Below, piece by piece: positions 1 to 11,740 of a stretch of DNA of 64,000 nucleotides (its first letter is position 1; every line of letters starts with the position of its first letter). Position numbers and translations under genes: made by a program. The notes beneath the pieces were generated by a model. That model did not search any database, had not been told where the DNA came from, and saw only the letters and a list, made by a program, of their open reading frames with translations. This DNA comes from Taurinivorans muris (lineage in GTDB: Bacteria > Desulfobacterota > Desulfovibrionia > Desulfovibrionales > Desulfovibrionaceae): the NCBI RefSeq assembly GCF_025232395.1, contig NZ_CP065938.1, forward strand, positions 1,612,001-1,676,000, written 5' to 3'.

Positions 1-230
1 AGGAATTATCGGAACGTGAAGCGGATAAAACCGGAAAAACAACGGCTCAAGAGCAATTCCTGCCGGAAAAATTACAGCATATCGACAATAAATTGAAAGA
101 TATTTTCCATAAGAAAGCCTCTATCAAGGGAACGGAAGACAAAGGCAGCATAAAAATACAATATAGGAACAAAGACGAACTGTTGTATATCCTGAGCGTA
201 TTTTCCATTGACAGCAAGGAAATAAAATAA
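1..230 (+). CDS. parB: ParB chromosome-partitioning protein, C-terminal end (partial)
   Basis: The reading frame is open from the window edge and stops at 228-230. About 75 residues are visible. The last 55 look like the ParB C-terminal dimerisation domain: a short helix (EKLQHIDNKLKDIF), then a strand pattern of the type KGSIKIQYRNKDELLYIL that the family shows as G-x-I-x-I-x-F/Y-x-s-x-D/E-E-L. The family binds parS sites near the origin and works with ParA in segregation. The N-terminal CTPase and HTH parts lie outside the window. The stop codon overlaps the next start by one base (TAATG), so the two genes are translationally linked. Position just upstream of dnaA supports the assignment. 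Confidence 0.75.
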   Translation, partial: ELSEREADKTGKTTAQEQFLPEKLQHIDNKLKDIFHKKASIKGTEDKGSIKIQYRNKDELLYILSVFSIDSKEIK

Positions 231-1225
231 TGCAAAACGATATTTTCAAGCTTGAACAAGCAAAAGTATTGGTTATCGGCGATATAATGCTTGACGCGTA
301 TTACGAGGGTGACGCAAACAGAATTTCACCCGAAGCCCCGGTCCCGGTTGTGAAAATTGAAAAAAAGCGCAATTTGCTCGGCGGTGCGGGAAACGTTGCC
401 AGAAACATAAGCTCGCTTGGAGCGGATTGCACGATTTTGTCTGTCGTGGGAAATGATTATCATGCGCAAACCATAAAAAATTTATTGAAAAACGAGCATG
501 TCAATTTTGAGCTCATTCAGGACAGCCAAAGACCGACAACCGTAAAATCCCGTATTTTCGCAAGAAACCAACAAATCATACGCTACGACGAGGAAATGAT
601 AAAACCGGTATCGAAAACCATTCGGGCTGCATTGAAACATAATCTTGAAAAATATTTGGAACAACATAATGCGGTTATTTTGTCCGATTACGGAAAAGGG
701 CTTTTATATCAAAATCTGATAGAAGATATTTACGAAACTGCGAAAAAAATGAAATGTGCGGCTCCGAAAATATTCATTGACCCGAAACCGCAAAACAAAA
801 GCTTTTATAAAAATGCTTTCTTATTGACTCCGAACGCCAAAGAAACGCAGGAACTCGCGGGCGTTTGCATGAAAACGAGCAAAGAAATCAAAAAAACAGC
901 CAAAATGCTGCTCAAAGAGCTGAAAGCCGAAAACCTGCTCATCACTTTGGGGGCGGAAGGCATGGTGTATTTTTCAAAAAAAGAAAAACAAGGATACCAT
1001 ATTAAAAGTTCCGCAAAACAAGTTTTTGACGTCACAGGAGCGGGCGATACGGTCATTGCCGCAATGGCGGTCTGCGAGGCTGTCGGTTTTGAAAAGGAAA
1101 AAGCCTGCAATATCGCAACATTGGCGGCGGGTCTTGTGGTTGAAAAGGTCGGTTCCGCAACAGTCACTCAGGAGGAACTCATTCAAAGAGCCTTGACCAC
1201 GAAAATCCAAACCGAAATTTGGTAA
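230..1225 (+). CDS. rfaE1: D-glycero-beta-D-manno-heptose-7-phosphate kinase, single-domain
   Basis: This PfkB/ribokinase-fold sugar kinase phosphorylates heptose 7-phosphate at C1, a step in making ADP-heptose for the LPS inner core; it acts in the cytoplasm. Visible motifs are the N-terminal GDIMLDAYYEG and RISPEAPVPVV segments with LGGAGNVARN typical of RfaE/HldE, and near the C-terminus the ATP/catalytic signature DVTGAGDTV, whose last Asp is the expected base. At 331 residues it holds only the kinase domain; the adenylyltransferase half found in enterobacterial HldE is absent and must be encoded elsewhere. The start overlaps the parB stop by one base. Confidence 0.88.
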   Translation: MQNDIFKLEQAKVLVIGDIMLDAYYEGDANRISPEAPVPVVKIEKKRNLLGGAGNVARNISSLGADCTILSVVGNDYHAQTIKNLLKNEHVNFELIQDSQRPTTVKSRIFARNQQIIRYDEEMIKPVSKTIRAALKHNLEKYLEQHNAVILSDYGKGLLYQNLIEDIYETAKKMKCAAPKIFIDPKPQNKSFYKNAFLLTPNAKETQELAGVCMKTSKEIKKTAKMLLKELKAENLLITLGAEGMVYFSKKEKQGYHIKSSAKQVFDVTGAGDTVIAAMAVCEAVGFEKEKACNIATLAAGLVVEKVGSATVTQEELIQRALTTKIQTEIW

Positions 1226-1267
1226 GAATGGTATTTATCCGACATATCGGCAATAAAAACATATGGC

Positions 1268-1640
1268 AAACAAAACGGATAAGACATTCAAAACAAGCGT
1301 TTTCAGGTTCTGCTTCGCATTTAAAAATATCGCGCACAATCATGCGGCACCATAAAAAAAACGGCAGGAAAAACGGCTTTTAAATATGATGATATTAAGA
1401 CCATAGGACAACTCATATTCCATTCTGGCAAGCTGCCAAATCCATAACTAACGCATGCGCAAAACAAAACGGATAAGACAAATAAGAATTTCAAAACAAT
1501 CGGTGCGCAAGCCGTTCTGCTTCCCATCCAAAAAAGACGGCGGATAATCAGAGACCCCCCTATAACGAAACCGTTTTTAAATGCGCCGATATTGAAGCTG
1601 GTATTGAAACGGCAGGACAATTCACATCATACGCATTGCA
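1268..1640. repeat. Diverged tandem repeat upstream of dnaA, two units of about 180-200 bp
   Basis: Two units run in the same direction. An identical 19-base block (AAACAAAACGGATAAGACA) lies at 1268-1286 and 1462-1480. It is followed in both units by TTCAAAACA (1287-1295, 1490-1498), GTTCTGCTTC (1307-1316, 1514-1523), TTTTAAAT plus GATATT (from 1378 and from 1575) and AGGACAA (from 1405 and from 1614). Order is kept, spacing varies by a few bases, and the sequence between blocks has drifted. No convincing gene covers it, although the minus strand is open over part of it. It sits between the heptose kinase gene and the dnaA promoter. Confidence 0.7.
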
Positions 1641-1779
1641 CCCGCCGAAAAATATCCGCCGCTGACATATTCAGTATCTTCCTTTCCCGTATCCTGCCGT
1701 ATTCTGCATAAGCATGGTTGACTTCCATACAAAATACGATTCAAAGACCAAATCAAACCCGAAACATTTCCGAAAAAAG

Positions 1780-1930
1780 CAAAAAAATACTTTTTTATTT
1801 TTTAATGTATAAACAAGTGGTTAATACATTATTTTTAAAAAAAGCAAATACACGCCAAAATATAAAGCCTCAAAACAGCCTATTTCAGCTTTTTAAAATT
1901 TTCATGTAGGGGGATAAAGCTTATAAAAAA
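1780..1930. other. AT-rich block before dnaA, candidate oriC unwinding region
   Basis: This stretch is much richer in A and T than its surroundings, with long A and T runs. It contains a 7-bp inverted repeat, AATGTAT at 1804-1810 and ATACATT at 1824-1830. No perfect DnaA box (TTATCCACA) was found; the arms of the repeat only partly resemble one. Its place directly upstream of dnaA and near parB is the usual one for a bacterial origin, so an origin role is inferred from position and composition rather than shown by boxes. Confidence 0.35.
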
Positions 1931-1933
1931 AAC

Positions 1934-1962
1934 TTGTCAATACGGCATATTTTTGCTATAAA
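1934..1962 (+). promoter_or_regulatory. Sigma-70-type promoter for dnaA
   Basis: A -35 box TTGTCA (1934-1939) is followed after 17 bases by a -10 box TATAAA (1957-1962). Both are one base from consensus and the spacing is optimal. The expected transcript starts near 1969, leaving a leader of about 80 bases before the dnaA start. Confidence 0.6.
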
Positions 1963-2050
1963 AGCTTTATACGGAAAAAAGGTGAAATTCGCAAAGCGGA
2001 TTTTCCGCAAAAACCTCAATCATGAAAATAAGTATGGCGGAGAAGAATAA

Positions 2051-3073
2051 TTGCAAAAAGAACAATTTTTTTCAGAAGTTCTTTTAAACCAAAAAAATTC
2101 TGAAATCATGCGATTATTGACCGATATTTGCGATTATCTGGAAAATAAGAAAAATTTTTCGTTCAATCCGCTTTTGATAAACGGAAAAACGGAAACAGGC
2201 AAAAGCCATATCATGACGGTTTTGCAAAAAACATATCCCCGCAATATCACTGCTATACAAAGCGGCGATTTGCTGTTCCAAACAAAAGAAGAACTGAAAA
2301 CACGGCTCAATCGGCTGATACGGCATGCGGAACAGGGCGGCATACCGCAGCAGCTGCTGATAATAGATGATATTCAACGGCTGCGGGAGGACGCTTTCGT
2401 TCAGGAACAGCTTTTGTACTGCATGGAAAAACTGCTTAAAAAACAGCTCATCCTTTTTTTGCGCAATACGGATACCGATTTGCCCATGCCCAAAATTTTT
2501 GAAACGGCGGTCAGCCAGGGTCTGACATTCACCCTGCAGGAACCGGATTTGGGCATCAAAGTACAGTATACGCAAAAACAGGCGGACGAACAGGAACTGG
2601 AACTCGGCAAAGAGCAATGTCTGTACATAGCGCGCAGAAGTTCCGGATTTCGCAATATCCAGAATATGTTAAACCATATCAGGCTTTATAAGGAACAAAT
2701 GGGCGCAATGCCCTCCCTGCAGGACATAAAACTTATCGTAAGCGAAAAAGGACGGGTGTTTACGCTAAATCCGGAGAGTATCATCGCAACGGTTGCGGAG
2801 CATTACGGTTTCAGCATAAAGGAAATCAAAGGCAGGAAACGCTATCCGAGAATAGCGGAAGCGAGGCATTTGTCCATATACCTGTGCCGCACCCTCTTAG
2901 GGGAAACATATATGGAAATCGGAAAAATTTTTGGAGGAAAAGACCACTCGACAATAGTGTATTCCATTAAAAAAATTGAAGAAATGAGAGTTACGAACAA
3001 AGTTATGAACAATTTGGTAACAGAAGTGACAATGAAGTGTCAAAAAAGCATAAAACATGCGAAACAAACATGA
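2051..3073 (+). CDS. dnaA: Short DnaA-type replication initiator (domains III and IV only)
   Basis: At 340 residues it is about 100 shorter than usual DnaA: the helicase-loading domain I and linker II are missing. The AAA+ part has a P-loop ending in TGKSH (about residue 54) and a Walker B LLIIDDIQRL. The C-terminal domain IV is well kept, with GRKRYPRIAEARHLSIYLCR and the DNA-binding signature GGKDHSTIV. The stretch that normally reads SRFxxGL, carrying the box VII arginine finger, reads ETAVSQGL, so that arginine is gone. The start is TTG with a GGAGAAG ribosome site just upstream. Locus and domain IV say dnaA; Desulfovibrio vulgaris is annotated with two dnaA genes, so a second copy may exist elsewhere. 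Confidence 0.85.
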   Translation: MQKEQFFSEVLLNQKNSEIMRLLTDICDYLENKKNFSFNPLLINGKTETGKSHIMTVLQKTYPRNITAIQSGDLLFQTKEELKTRLNRLIRHAEQGGIPQQLLIIDDIQRLREDAFVQEQLLYCMEKLLKKQLILFLRNTDTDLPMPKIFETAVSQGLTFTLQEPDLGIKVQYTQKQADEQELELGKEQCLYIARRSSGFRNIQNMLNHIRLYKEQMGAMPSLQDIKLIVSEKGRVFTLNPESIIATVAEHYGFSIKEIKGRKRYPRIAEARHLSIYLCRTLLGETYMEIGKIFGGKDHSTIVYSIKKIEEMRVTNKVMNNLVTEVTMKCQKSIKHAKQT

Positions 3074-3076
3074 AAT

Positions 3077-3113
3077 TGTTCCTTATGTTCCTGGCTGTTC
3101 CTTAAAATGTTCG
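3077..3113 (+). repeat. Cluster of TGTTCCT repeats between dnaA and dnaN
   Basis: TGTTCCT occurs at 3077-3083, 3086-3092 and 3096-3102, and TGTTCG at 3108-3113. Start-to-start distances are 9, 10 and 12 bases, close to one DNA helical turn. Just downstream, TTATAAACA at 3148-3156 is one mismatch from a DnaA box. The cluster begins right after the dnaA stop codon. It could be an iteron-like protein-binding site, or chance. Confidence 0.4.
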
Positions 3114-3212
3114 TAATTTATATAATGAAAACAAGAAGATAATCGAGTTATAAACAAAGTGACAAACACTTAATTAAAATTGTTAAAAAATATTATAAAG
3201 GATATATTGATT

Positions 3213-6796
<3,584 letters not shown>

Positions 6797-6820
6797 TATC
6801 CTTTTTTACAGGAAAAAATT

Positions 6821-9292
6821 ATGGAACATACAGAACATACGGAATTATTTCCGCAACTCGATATTGAAAAGGAATTGCGCCAATCGTATCTGGACTATTC
6901 CTTAAGCGTCATTGTGGGACGCGCCATTCCCGATGCGCGTGACGGCTTGAAACCCGTGCACAGGCGTATCCTGTTCGCCCAGTCCATTTTGAACAACACC
7001 TACCGCAACGCCCATAAGAAATGCGCGCGTATCGTCGGCGACGTCATCGGTAAATATCACCCTCACGGGGACAGTTCCGTGTACGACGCCCTTGTGCGTA
7101 TGGCGCAGGATTTCAATATGCGCGACCCGCTGGAAGACGGTCAGGGCAACTTCGGTTCCATTGACGGCGACAGCGCCGCTGCCATGCGTTACACCGAAGT
7201 GAGAATGAGCCGTTTGGCAGGGGAATTTTTGGCTGATATTGAAAAAGAAACGGTTGATTTCAGGGATAACTACGACGGCAGCGAGCAGGAACCGACTGTT
7301 TTGCCGACGAAAATCCCCAATCTTCTGGTCAACGGTTCTTCCGGTATCGCGGTCGGCATGGCGACGAATATTCCTCCCCATAATTTGGGGGAACTTTGCG
7401 ACGCGCTGCTGCTTTTGATCAATGACCCGGATACGGGCGTCGACGAACTCATGCAATTTGTCAAAGGCCCTGATTTTCCGACAGGCGGGCAGGTCTATGC
7501 GGGACAAGGACTTGTGGATGCCTACCGCACGGGACGGGGTATTGTTAAAATGCGCGGACGCATGGAAGTCAAGGAACGGGGAAAAAATACGCAGTCTATT
7601 GTCATTACTGAAATTCCTTATGCCGTGAACAAGTCCGGTTTGGTGGAAAAAATCGCCGCCCTTGTCAATGACAGACGCATTGAAGGCGTTTCCGATCTTA
7701 AGGACCTGTCCGACAGAAACGGCATACGCATCGAAGTGGAACTCAAACGGGGCACCATTCCCGATTTGGTCATCAATGCCTTGTATAAATATACGCCGAT
7801 GGAATCTTCTTTCGGTATCAACATGCTGGCTGTTTTGAACAACAGACCGGTGCTGTTCAATTTAAAATCGGCGCTGACCTGCTTTTTGGACCATAGGCGG
7901 GAAGTCATCATCCGCCGTTCCCGTTTTGATTTGAATAAGGCGGAAGCGCGGGCGCATATTGTTGAGGGCTTATTAAAAGCTCTTGACATTATTGATGAAA
8001 TTGTCGCTTTAATCAAAGCGAGCGAAACCCCGCAAATTGCGAAGCAGGGACTTGCGGACACGTTCGGATTTACGGAAATTCAGGCACAGAGCATTCTTGA
8101 CATGCGTTTGCAGCGTCTTACCGGTCTTGAACACGACAAACTGCAGGAAGAATTTGACGAGCTCATGAAACTTATCGCCTATCTCAAGTCCGTTTTGGAA
8201 GACAGCGAAGTTCTGCGCGGCGTCATGCGCGATGAAATGGTCATGGTGAAAGAAAACTACGCCACGGAACGCAAAACCGAAGTTGTGGGTGAAGCGCTTT
8301 CCGGCATTGACATCGAAGACTTGATTCCCGACGAGGAAGTCGTGATCACCCTTTCCCGCCGCGGTTATATCAAACGCACCACCCTGGGCAATTATCAGCA
8401 GCAGAAACGGGGCGGCAAAGGCATTGCGGGCTTGAACACCGGGGACGACGATTTCGTGCAGGATTTCATTACCACCACAAATCACCAATACTTATGCCTC
8501 TTCACCAATAAGGGCAGAATGTACCAACTGAAAGTCTATCAGGTTCCGGAAGGAAGCAGAACGGCGAAAGGCATGCATATAGCCAACCTCCTGCCTTTGG
8601 AGAAAGAGGAGTTTGTCGCGAATGTGCTTACGGTTCGCGAGTTTGCGGAAAATCAGCATTTCTTCTTCGCAACCCGTTCCGGCATGGTGAAAAAATCAAG
8701 CGCCGCCCTTTATGAAAAATGCCGTAAAAGCGGCTTGATAGCCTTGAGTATCAAGGATGATGACGAACTTATCGCCGTGCACCAGGTGGAAGAAAGCGAT
8801 ACCATTGTTCTTGCCACGAAAATGGGCATGGCGATACGTTTTTCCTGTCAGGACGTGCGCAGCATGGGACGCGGCGCGTCCGGCGTGAAAGGTATCAGCC
8901 TGCGTAAGAATGATGAAGTCGTCAGCTGCCTGCCCATAAAAGATGATGACAACACGACCGAAATCATGAGCATATCCGAACTGGGCTATGGAAAGCGGAC
9001 CTGCGTCGAGCTTTACCGCAGGCAAAACCGCGGCGGTATCGGCATTATCAATTTCAAGGTAAGCCCCAAAACCGGAAATGTGATCGGCTCCATTCCCGTA
9101 ACGGACGAAGACAGCCTTATCCTGCTCACTTCCACCAACAAGATTATCCGCTTGGGCGTAAAGGAAATCAGTTCCTACGGACGCGCAACCATGGGTATAC
9201 GCCTTGTGAGCCTTGACGATAATGCGACTGTTGTGGGTTACGATACGGTGCCGACGGGCAAAGGCGATGAAGACGGCGCGGATACCGAATAA
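6821..9292 (+). CDS. gyrA: DNA gyrase subunit A
   Basis: GyrA cuts and rejoins DNA during supercoiling. The 823-residue product has the winged-helix segment [20 protein letters not shown], the catalytic tyrosine in [11 protein letters not shown], and the GyrA box [11 protein letters not shown] in the C-terminal wrapping domain, which separates gyrase from topoisomerase IV. The C-terminus is acidic (GDEDGADTE). It is the last gene of the dnaA-dnaN-gyrB-gyrA cluster and is followed by a Rho-independent terminator. Confidence 0.97.
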   Translation: MEHTEHTELFPQLDIEKELRQSYLDYSLSVIVGRAIPDARDGLKPVHRRILFAQSILNNTYRNAHKKCARIVGDVIGKYHPHGDSSVYDALVRMAQDFNMRDPLEDGQGNFGSIDGDSAAAMRYTEVRMSRLAGEFLADIEKETVDFRDNYDGSEQEPTVLPTKIPNLLVNGSSGIAVGMATNIPPHNLGELCDALLLLINDPDTGVDELMQFVKGPDFPTGGQVYAGQGLVDAYRTGRGIVKMRGRMEVKERGKNTQSIVITEIPYAVNKSGLVEKIAALVNDRRIEGVSDLKDLSDRNGIRIEVELKRGTIPDLVINALYKYTPMESSFGINMLAVLNNRPVLFNLKSALTCFLDHRREVIIRRSRFDLNKAEARAHIVEGLLKALDIIDEIVALIKASETPQIAKQGLADTFGFTEIQAQSILDMRLQRLTGLEHDKLQEEFDELMKLIAYLKSVLEDSEVLRGVMRDEMVMVKENYATERKTEVVGEALSGIDIEDLIPDEEVVITLSRRGYIKRTTLGNYQQQKRGGKGIAGLNTGDDDFVQDFITTTNHQYLCLFTNKGRMYQLKVYQVPEGSRTAKGMHIANLLPLEKEEFVANVLTVREFAENQHFFFATRSGMVKKSSAALYEKCRKSGLIALSIKDDDELIAVHQVEESDTIVLATKMGMAIRFSCQDVRSMGRGASGVKGISLRKNDEVVSCLPIKDDDNTTEIMSISELGYGKRTCVELYRRQNRGGIGIINFKVSPKTGNVIGSIPVTDEDSLILLTSTNKIIRLGVKEISSYGRATMGIRLVSLDDNATVVGYDTVPTGKGDEDGADTE

Positions 9293-9328
9293 TAAACTAT
9301 TTACGAAAAAAACATAGTTTGCTAAGAT

Positions 9329-9357
9329 AAAGGGGAACAAAACGCTCCCCTTTTTTT
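9329..9357 (+). terminator. Rho-independent terminator after gyrA
   Basis: AAAGGGGA (9329-9336) pairs with TCCCCTTT (9346-9353) around a 9-base loop, and the T run continues to 9357. It overlaps the ribosome site region of the next gene, so that gene is either read through or has its own start of transcription. Confidence 0.75.
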
Positions 9358-9370
9358 AGGATTGCATCAT

Positions 9371-10192
9371 ATGAAAAAATGTTTGATATTCTGCCTGATT
9401 TTTTTCGTTCTTACGCTTTTTAACATTCAAATCCATGACGTGCAGGCGAACGAATACGATTTTAAAGAAGAAATTCAAAGTGATATAAAAACACAGCTGC
9501 TGTTCGGAGATTTCAGAGAAGCTGTCATGGAGCTGAAACGGATTACGGTAAGCAACGCCTTTTCTCCCGAAGAAAAACTCGCGATTTTGGAAAAGAATTT
9601 TCTGATTTGCAAAAATGCCGCAAAATACCGTGAAGCGGGGGAAGTTCTGGAACTGGCATATTTGATCGCTCCCGCCAAGGAAGAAATTTTAGAGCAGGTG
9701 CATGATAAGCTGACAACGTTTTATGCCGGCATTAAGAATTGGGACAAATGCGTCAACAGCCATTTTTATTATCTGCAAAACGTGAAAGTGGACGAAGAAA
9801 AGAAAAAAGTCGTTTTTTTTGAAATAGTGCAGGCGTATCAGCAAATGCGCCAATATGAAAAAGCGAAGCTCGTGCTCGGGGAATTATTGCTTTTATGCAA
9901 AACCGATGCGGATTTCGCTTATGTTTATTTTTATCAGGCAAGGGGAAGTTTCAATAAAAACGAGTATGAAAAAGCCATAAAACTTTATGAAAAAGCATTG
10001 AGTTTTGAAGCCCTGCCCGATAAGGAAACAGGAACGGCGTTATATCAGACGGGTTTTTGCCATGAAATTTTGGGTGAAAAGAAAAACGCGCTGCAATATT
10101 ATGAAAAGGCGCTGCCCCTTTACGGCAACGGGCAGGTTGTGAAAAAACGCATGGAACGTTTGCAGGCTACCGGAAACAAGAGCGGAATATGA
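9371..10192 (+). CDS. Exported TPR-repeat protein
   Basis: The 273-residue product starts with a signal peptide (MKKCLIFCLIFFVLTLFNIQ, then a VQA-N type cleavage region). The rest is helical, with tetratricopeptide-like repeats most evident in the second half (for example NEYEKAIKLYEKALSFEA and GEKKNALQYYEKALPLYG). It is likely periplasmic and scaffolding; no enzyme motif is visible. ATG 9371 is preceded by AGGATT; an in-frame TTG at 9362 is less likely. Its stop overlaps the start of the histidine kinase (ATGA), and a response regulator follows, so it may supply the sensory or partner function for that two-component system. This last point is inference. Confidence 0.7.
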   Translation: MKKCLIFCLIFFVLTLFNIQIHDVQANEYDFKEEIQSDIKTQLLFGDFREAVMELKRITVSNAFSPEEKLAILEKNFLICKNAAKYREAGEVLELAYLIAPAKEEILEQVHDKLTTFYAGIKNWDKCVNSHFYYLQNVKVDEEKKKVVFFEIVQAYQQMRQYEKAKLVLGELLLLCKTDADFAYVYFYQARGSFNKNEYEKAIKLYEKALSFEALPDKETGTALYQTGFCHEILGEKKNALQYYEKALPLYGNGQVVKKRMERLQATGNKSGI

Positions 10193-11727
10193 AGTCTTCA
10201 CGCCTGCTTATCATCATAAAAAACAGTTTTAACAACAGCTGGCTGTTCAAAAGAAAAGTCAGTCAGCAAACCTTGGGGCTTGCGCAGCTTTTTTCCTGGA
10301 TTTCTTTTGTCGTCATCATTCTTTTCAGTATTTTCCTGTCCGTGTTCATCGCCTCGAACACAAGAAGCAGTCTGATCAACAGTCAGGAATCCTATGCGCT
10401 TCTTCTTGCGGAAAATATGAACAGGCAAATTTTCCGGCGTTTCACCCTGCCCGTCGCCTATGCCTCAGGGCGCGTGACCCTTTCCGAGCCTGATCAGTAC
10501 CGCCTTCTCGACGAAGTGGTCAATTCCCTCATGCACGGTCTGCGCATTGAATCCATACGCATTTTCGATATGAATGAAATGGTCGCGTATTCCACCGACA
10601 AGGAAGAACTGCAAAATACGGACCTTTCCACCCAAGGGGTGAAAAATGTCTTTGAACAAAAAGGGCACAGCTTTGAAGTCACGTCAAAAATGAGTTTCTT
10701 GCAGGCGCTGTTCACGCCTAATTTGCCCGATGAAACGTTCACGCTCCGCACCGTGTATCCTTTGACCATCGATTATGATCTGGCTCCGTTCAGAAATATC
10801 AGCGAAGAGGAAAAACCCGTGCTCGGAGCGCTCGAAATCATGCAGGACGTCACGGATCTTTATAAAATCGCCATCCGCTCGCAGTGGACCATATTATTCG
10901 GTTTCACGCTTTCCGTTTTGATTTTGTTCGTGCTTTTGCAAATCATCGCCAAGCTTGCGGAACGTATCATTTCCGAGCGTATCAAGCGCACGAAACAGCT
11001 TGAGGCGGAACTCAACCAAAGCGAAAAACTGGCGAGCATGGGACGCATGGTTTCGAGCATTGCCCATGAAATCCGCAATCCTTTGGGTATCATCAAATCA
11101 AGCTCCGAATATTTGATCGGCCGCGGAAATATGGATAAGACGGGCACCCAGCTGATCAAGGCGATTTATGACGAATCAAAACGTCTCAGCAATACGGTTT
11201 CGGACTTTTTGGACTATGCGAAACCGCGCAAGGCGGGCGAGGATGAAGTCAACCTTACGGAAATTGTGGAAAAGGTTCTGGCGTTTTTAAAACCTTCGTT
11301 TACGGAAAAAAATATCGCCGTTCATGTTTTGCTTCCCGAAAGGCTCTGTATCCGCGGGGACGCCGATTTGCTGTACAGAGCCGTATACAATGTTTTTGTG
11401 AATGCGGAGCAGGCTATGAAAAAAGACGGGAAGCTGACGGTACGGGGCGAACAGAAATACGATTTCGTTTATTTGAGTTTCACCGACAGCGGAACCGGGT
11501 TTAAAGGCGATGTTTCGCAATTCCTCGACCCTTTTTACACGACGAAAGATACGGGAACGGGACTCGGACTGCCTATCGTGCAAAGCATAATCAAAGCCCA
11601 CAACGGAAATCTGGCTTTGCGCAATGCGGAGGAAAACGGCGCTGTCCTTGGCGCCTGCGTCGAATTTGTCCTGCCGGTTTCCCATGAAAGCACGGAAGAA
11701 AAAAACGACGGAAAACTATATTTTTAG
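10189..11727 (+). CDS. Membrane-bound sensor histidine kinase
   Basis: The 512-residue product has a transmembrane segment at about 35-55, a periplasmic sensor region of about 175 residues, a second membrane segment at about 233-254, then a cytoplasmic kinase core. The H box is SSIAHEIRNPLG with the phosphorylated His near residue 293. The ATPase part shows the DSGTGF and GTGLGLPIVQS motifs. It would phosphorylate itself and pass the phosphate to the regulator encoded 13 bases downstream. Start and stop of the upstream TPR gene overlap (ATGA), so the three genes form an operon. The signal sensed cannot be read from the sequence. Confidence 0.88.
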   Translation: MKSSRLLIIIKNSFNNSWLFKRKVSQQTLGLAQLFSWISFVVIILFSIFLSVFIASNTRSSLINSQESYALLLAENMNRQIFRRFTLPVAYASGRVTLSEPDQYRLLDEVVNSLMHGLRIESIRIFDMNEMVAYSTDKEELQNTDLSTQGVKNVFEQKGHSFEVTSKMSFLQALFTPNLPDETFTLRTVYPLTIDYDLAPFRNISEEEKPVLGALEIMQDVTDLYKIAIRSQWTILFGFTLSVLILFVLLQIIAKLAERIISERIKRTKQLEAELNQSEKLASMGRMVSSIAHEIRNPLGIIKSSSEYLIGRGNMDKTGTQLIKAIYDESKRLSNTVSDFLDYAKPRKAGEDEVNLTEIVEKVLAFLKPSFTEKNIAVHVLLPERLCIRGDADLLYRAVYNVFVNAEQAMKKDGKLTVRGEQKYDFVYLSFTDSGTGFKGDVSQFLDPFYTTKDTGTGLGLPIVQSIIKAHNGNLALRNAEENGAVLGACVEFVLPVSHESTEEKNDGKLYF

Positions 11728-11740
11728 GTGAGGAAGGATT

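Noticed and set aside
1226-2050. Search for parS (TGTTTCACGTGAAACA type) and perfect DnaA boxes near parB and dnaA
   Set aside because: No good match was found by eye. Only partly matching 9-mers were seen, so no box is annotated here.
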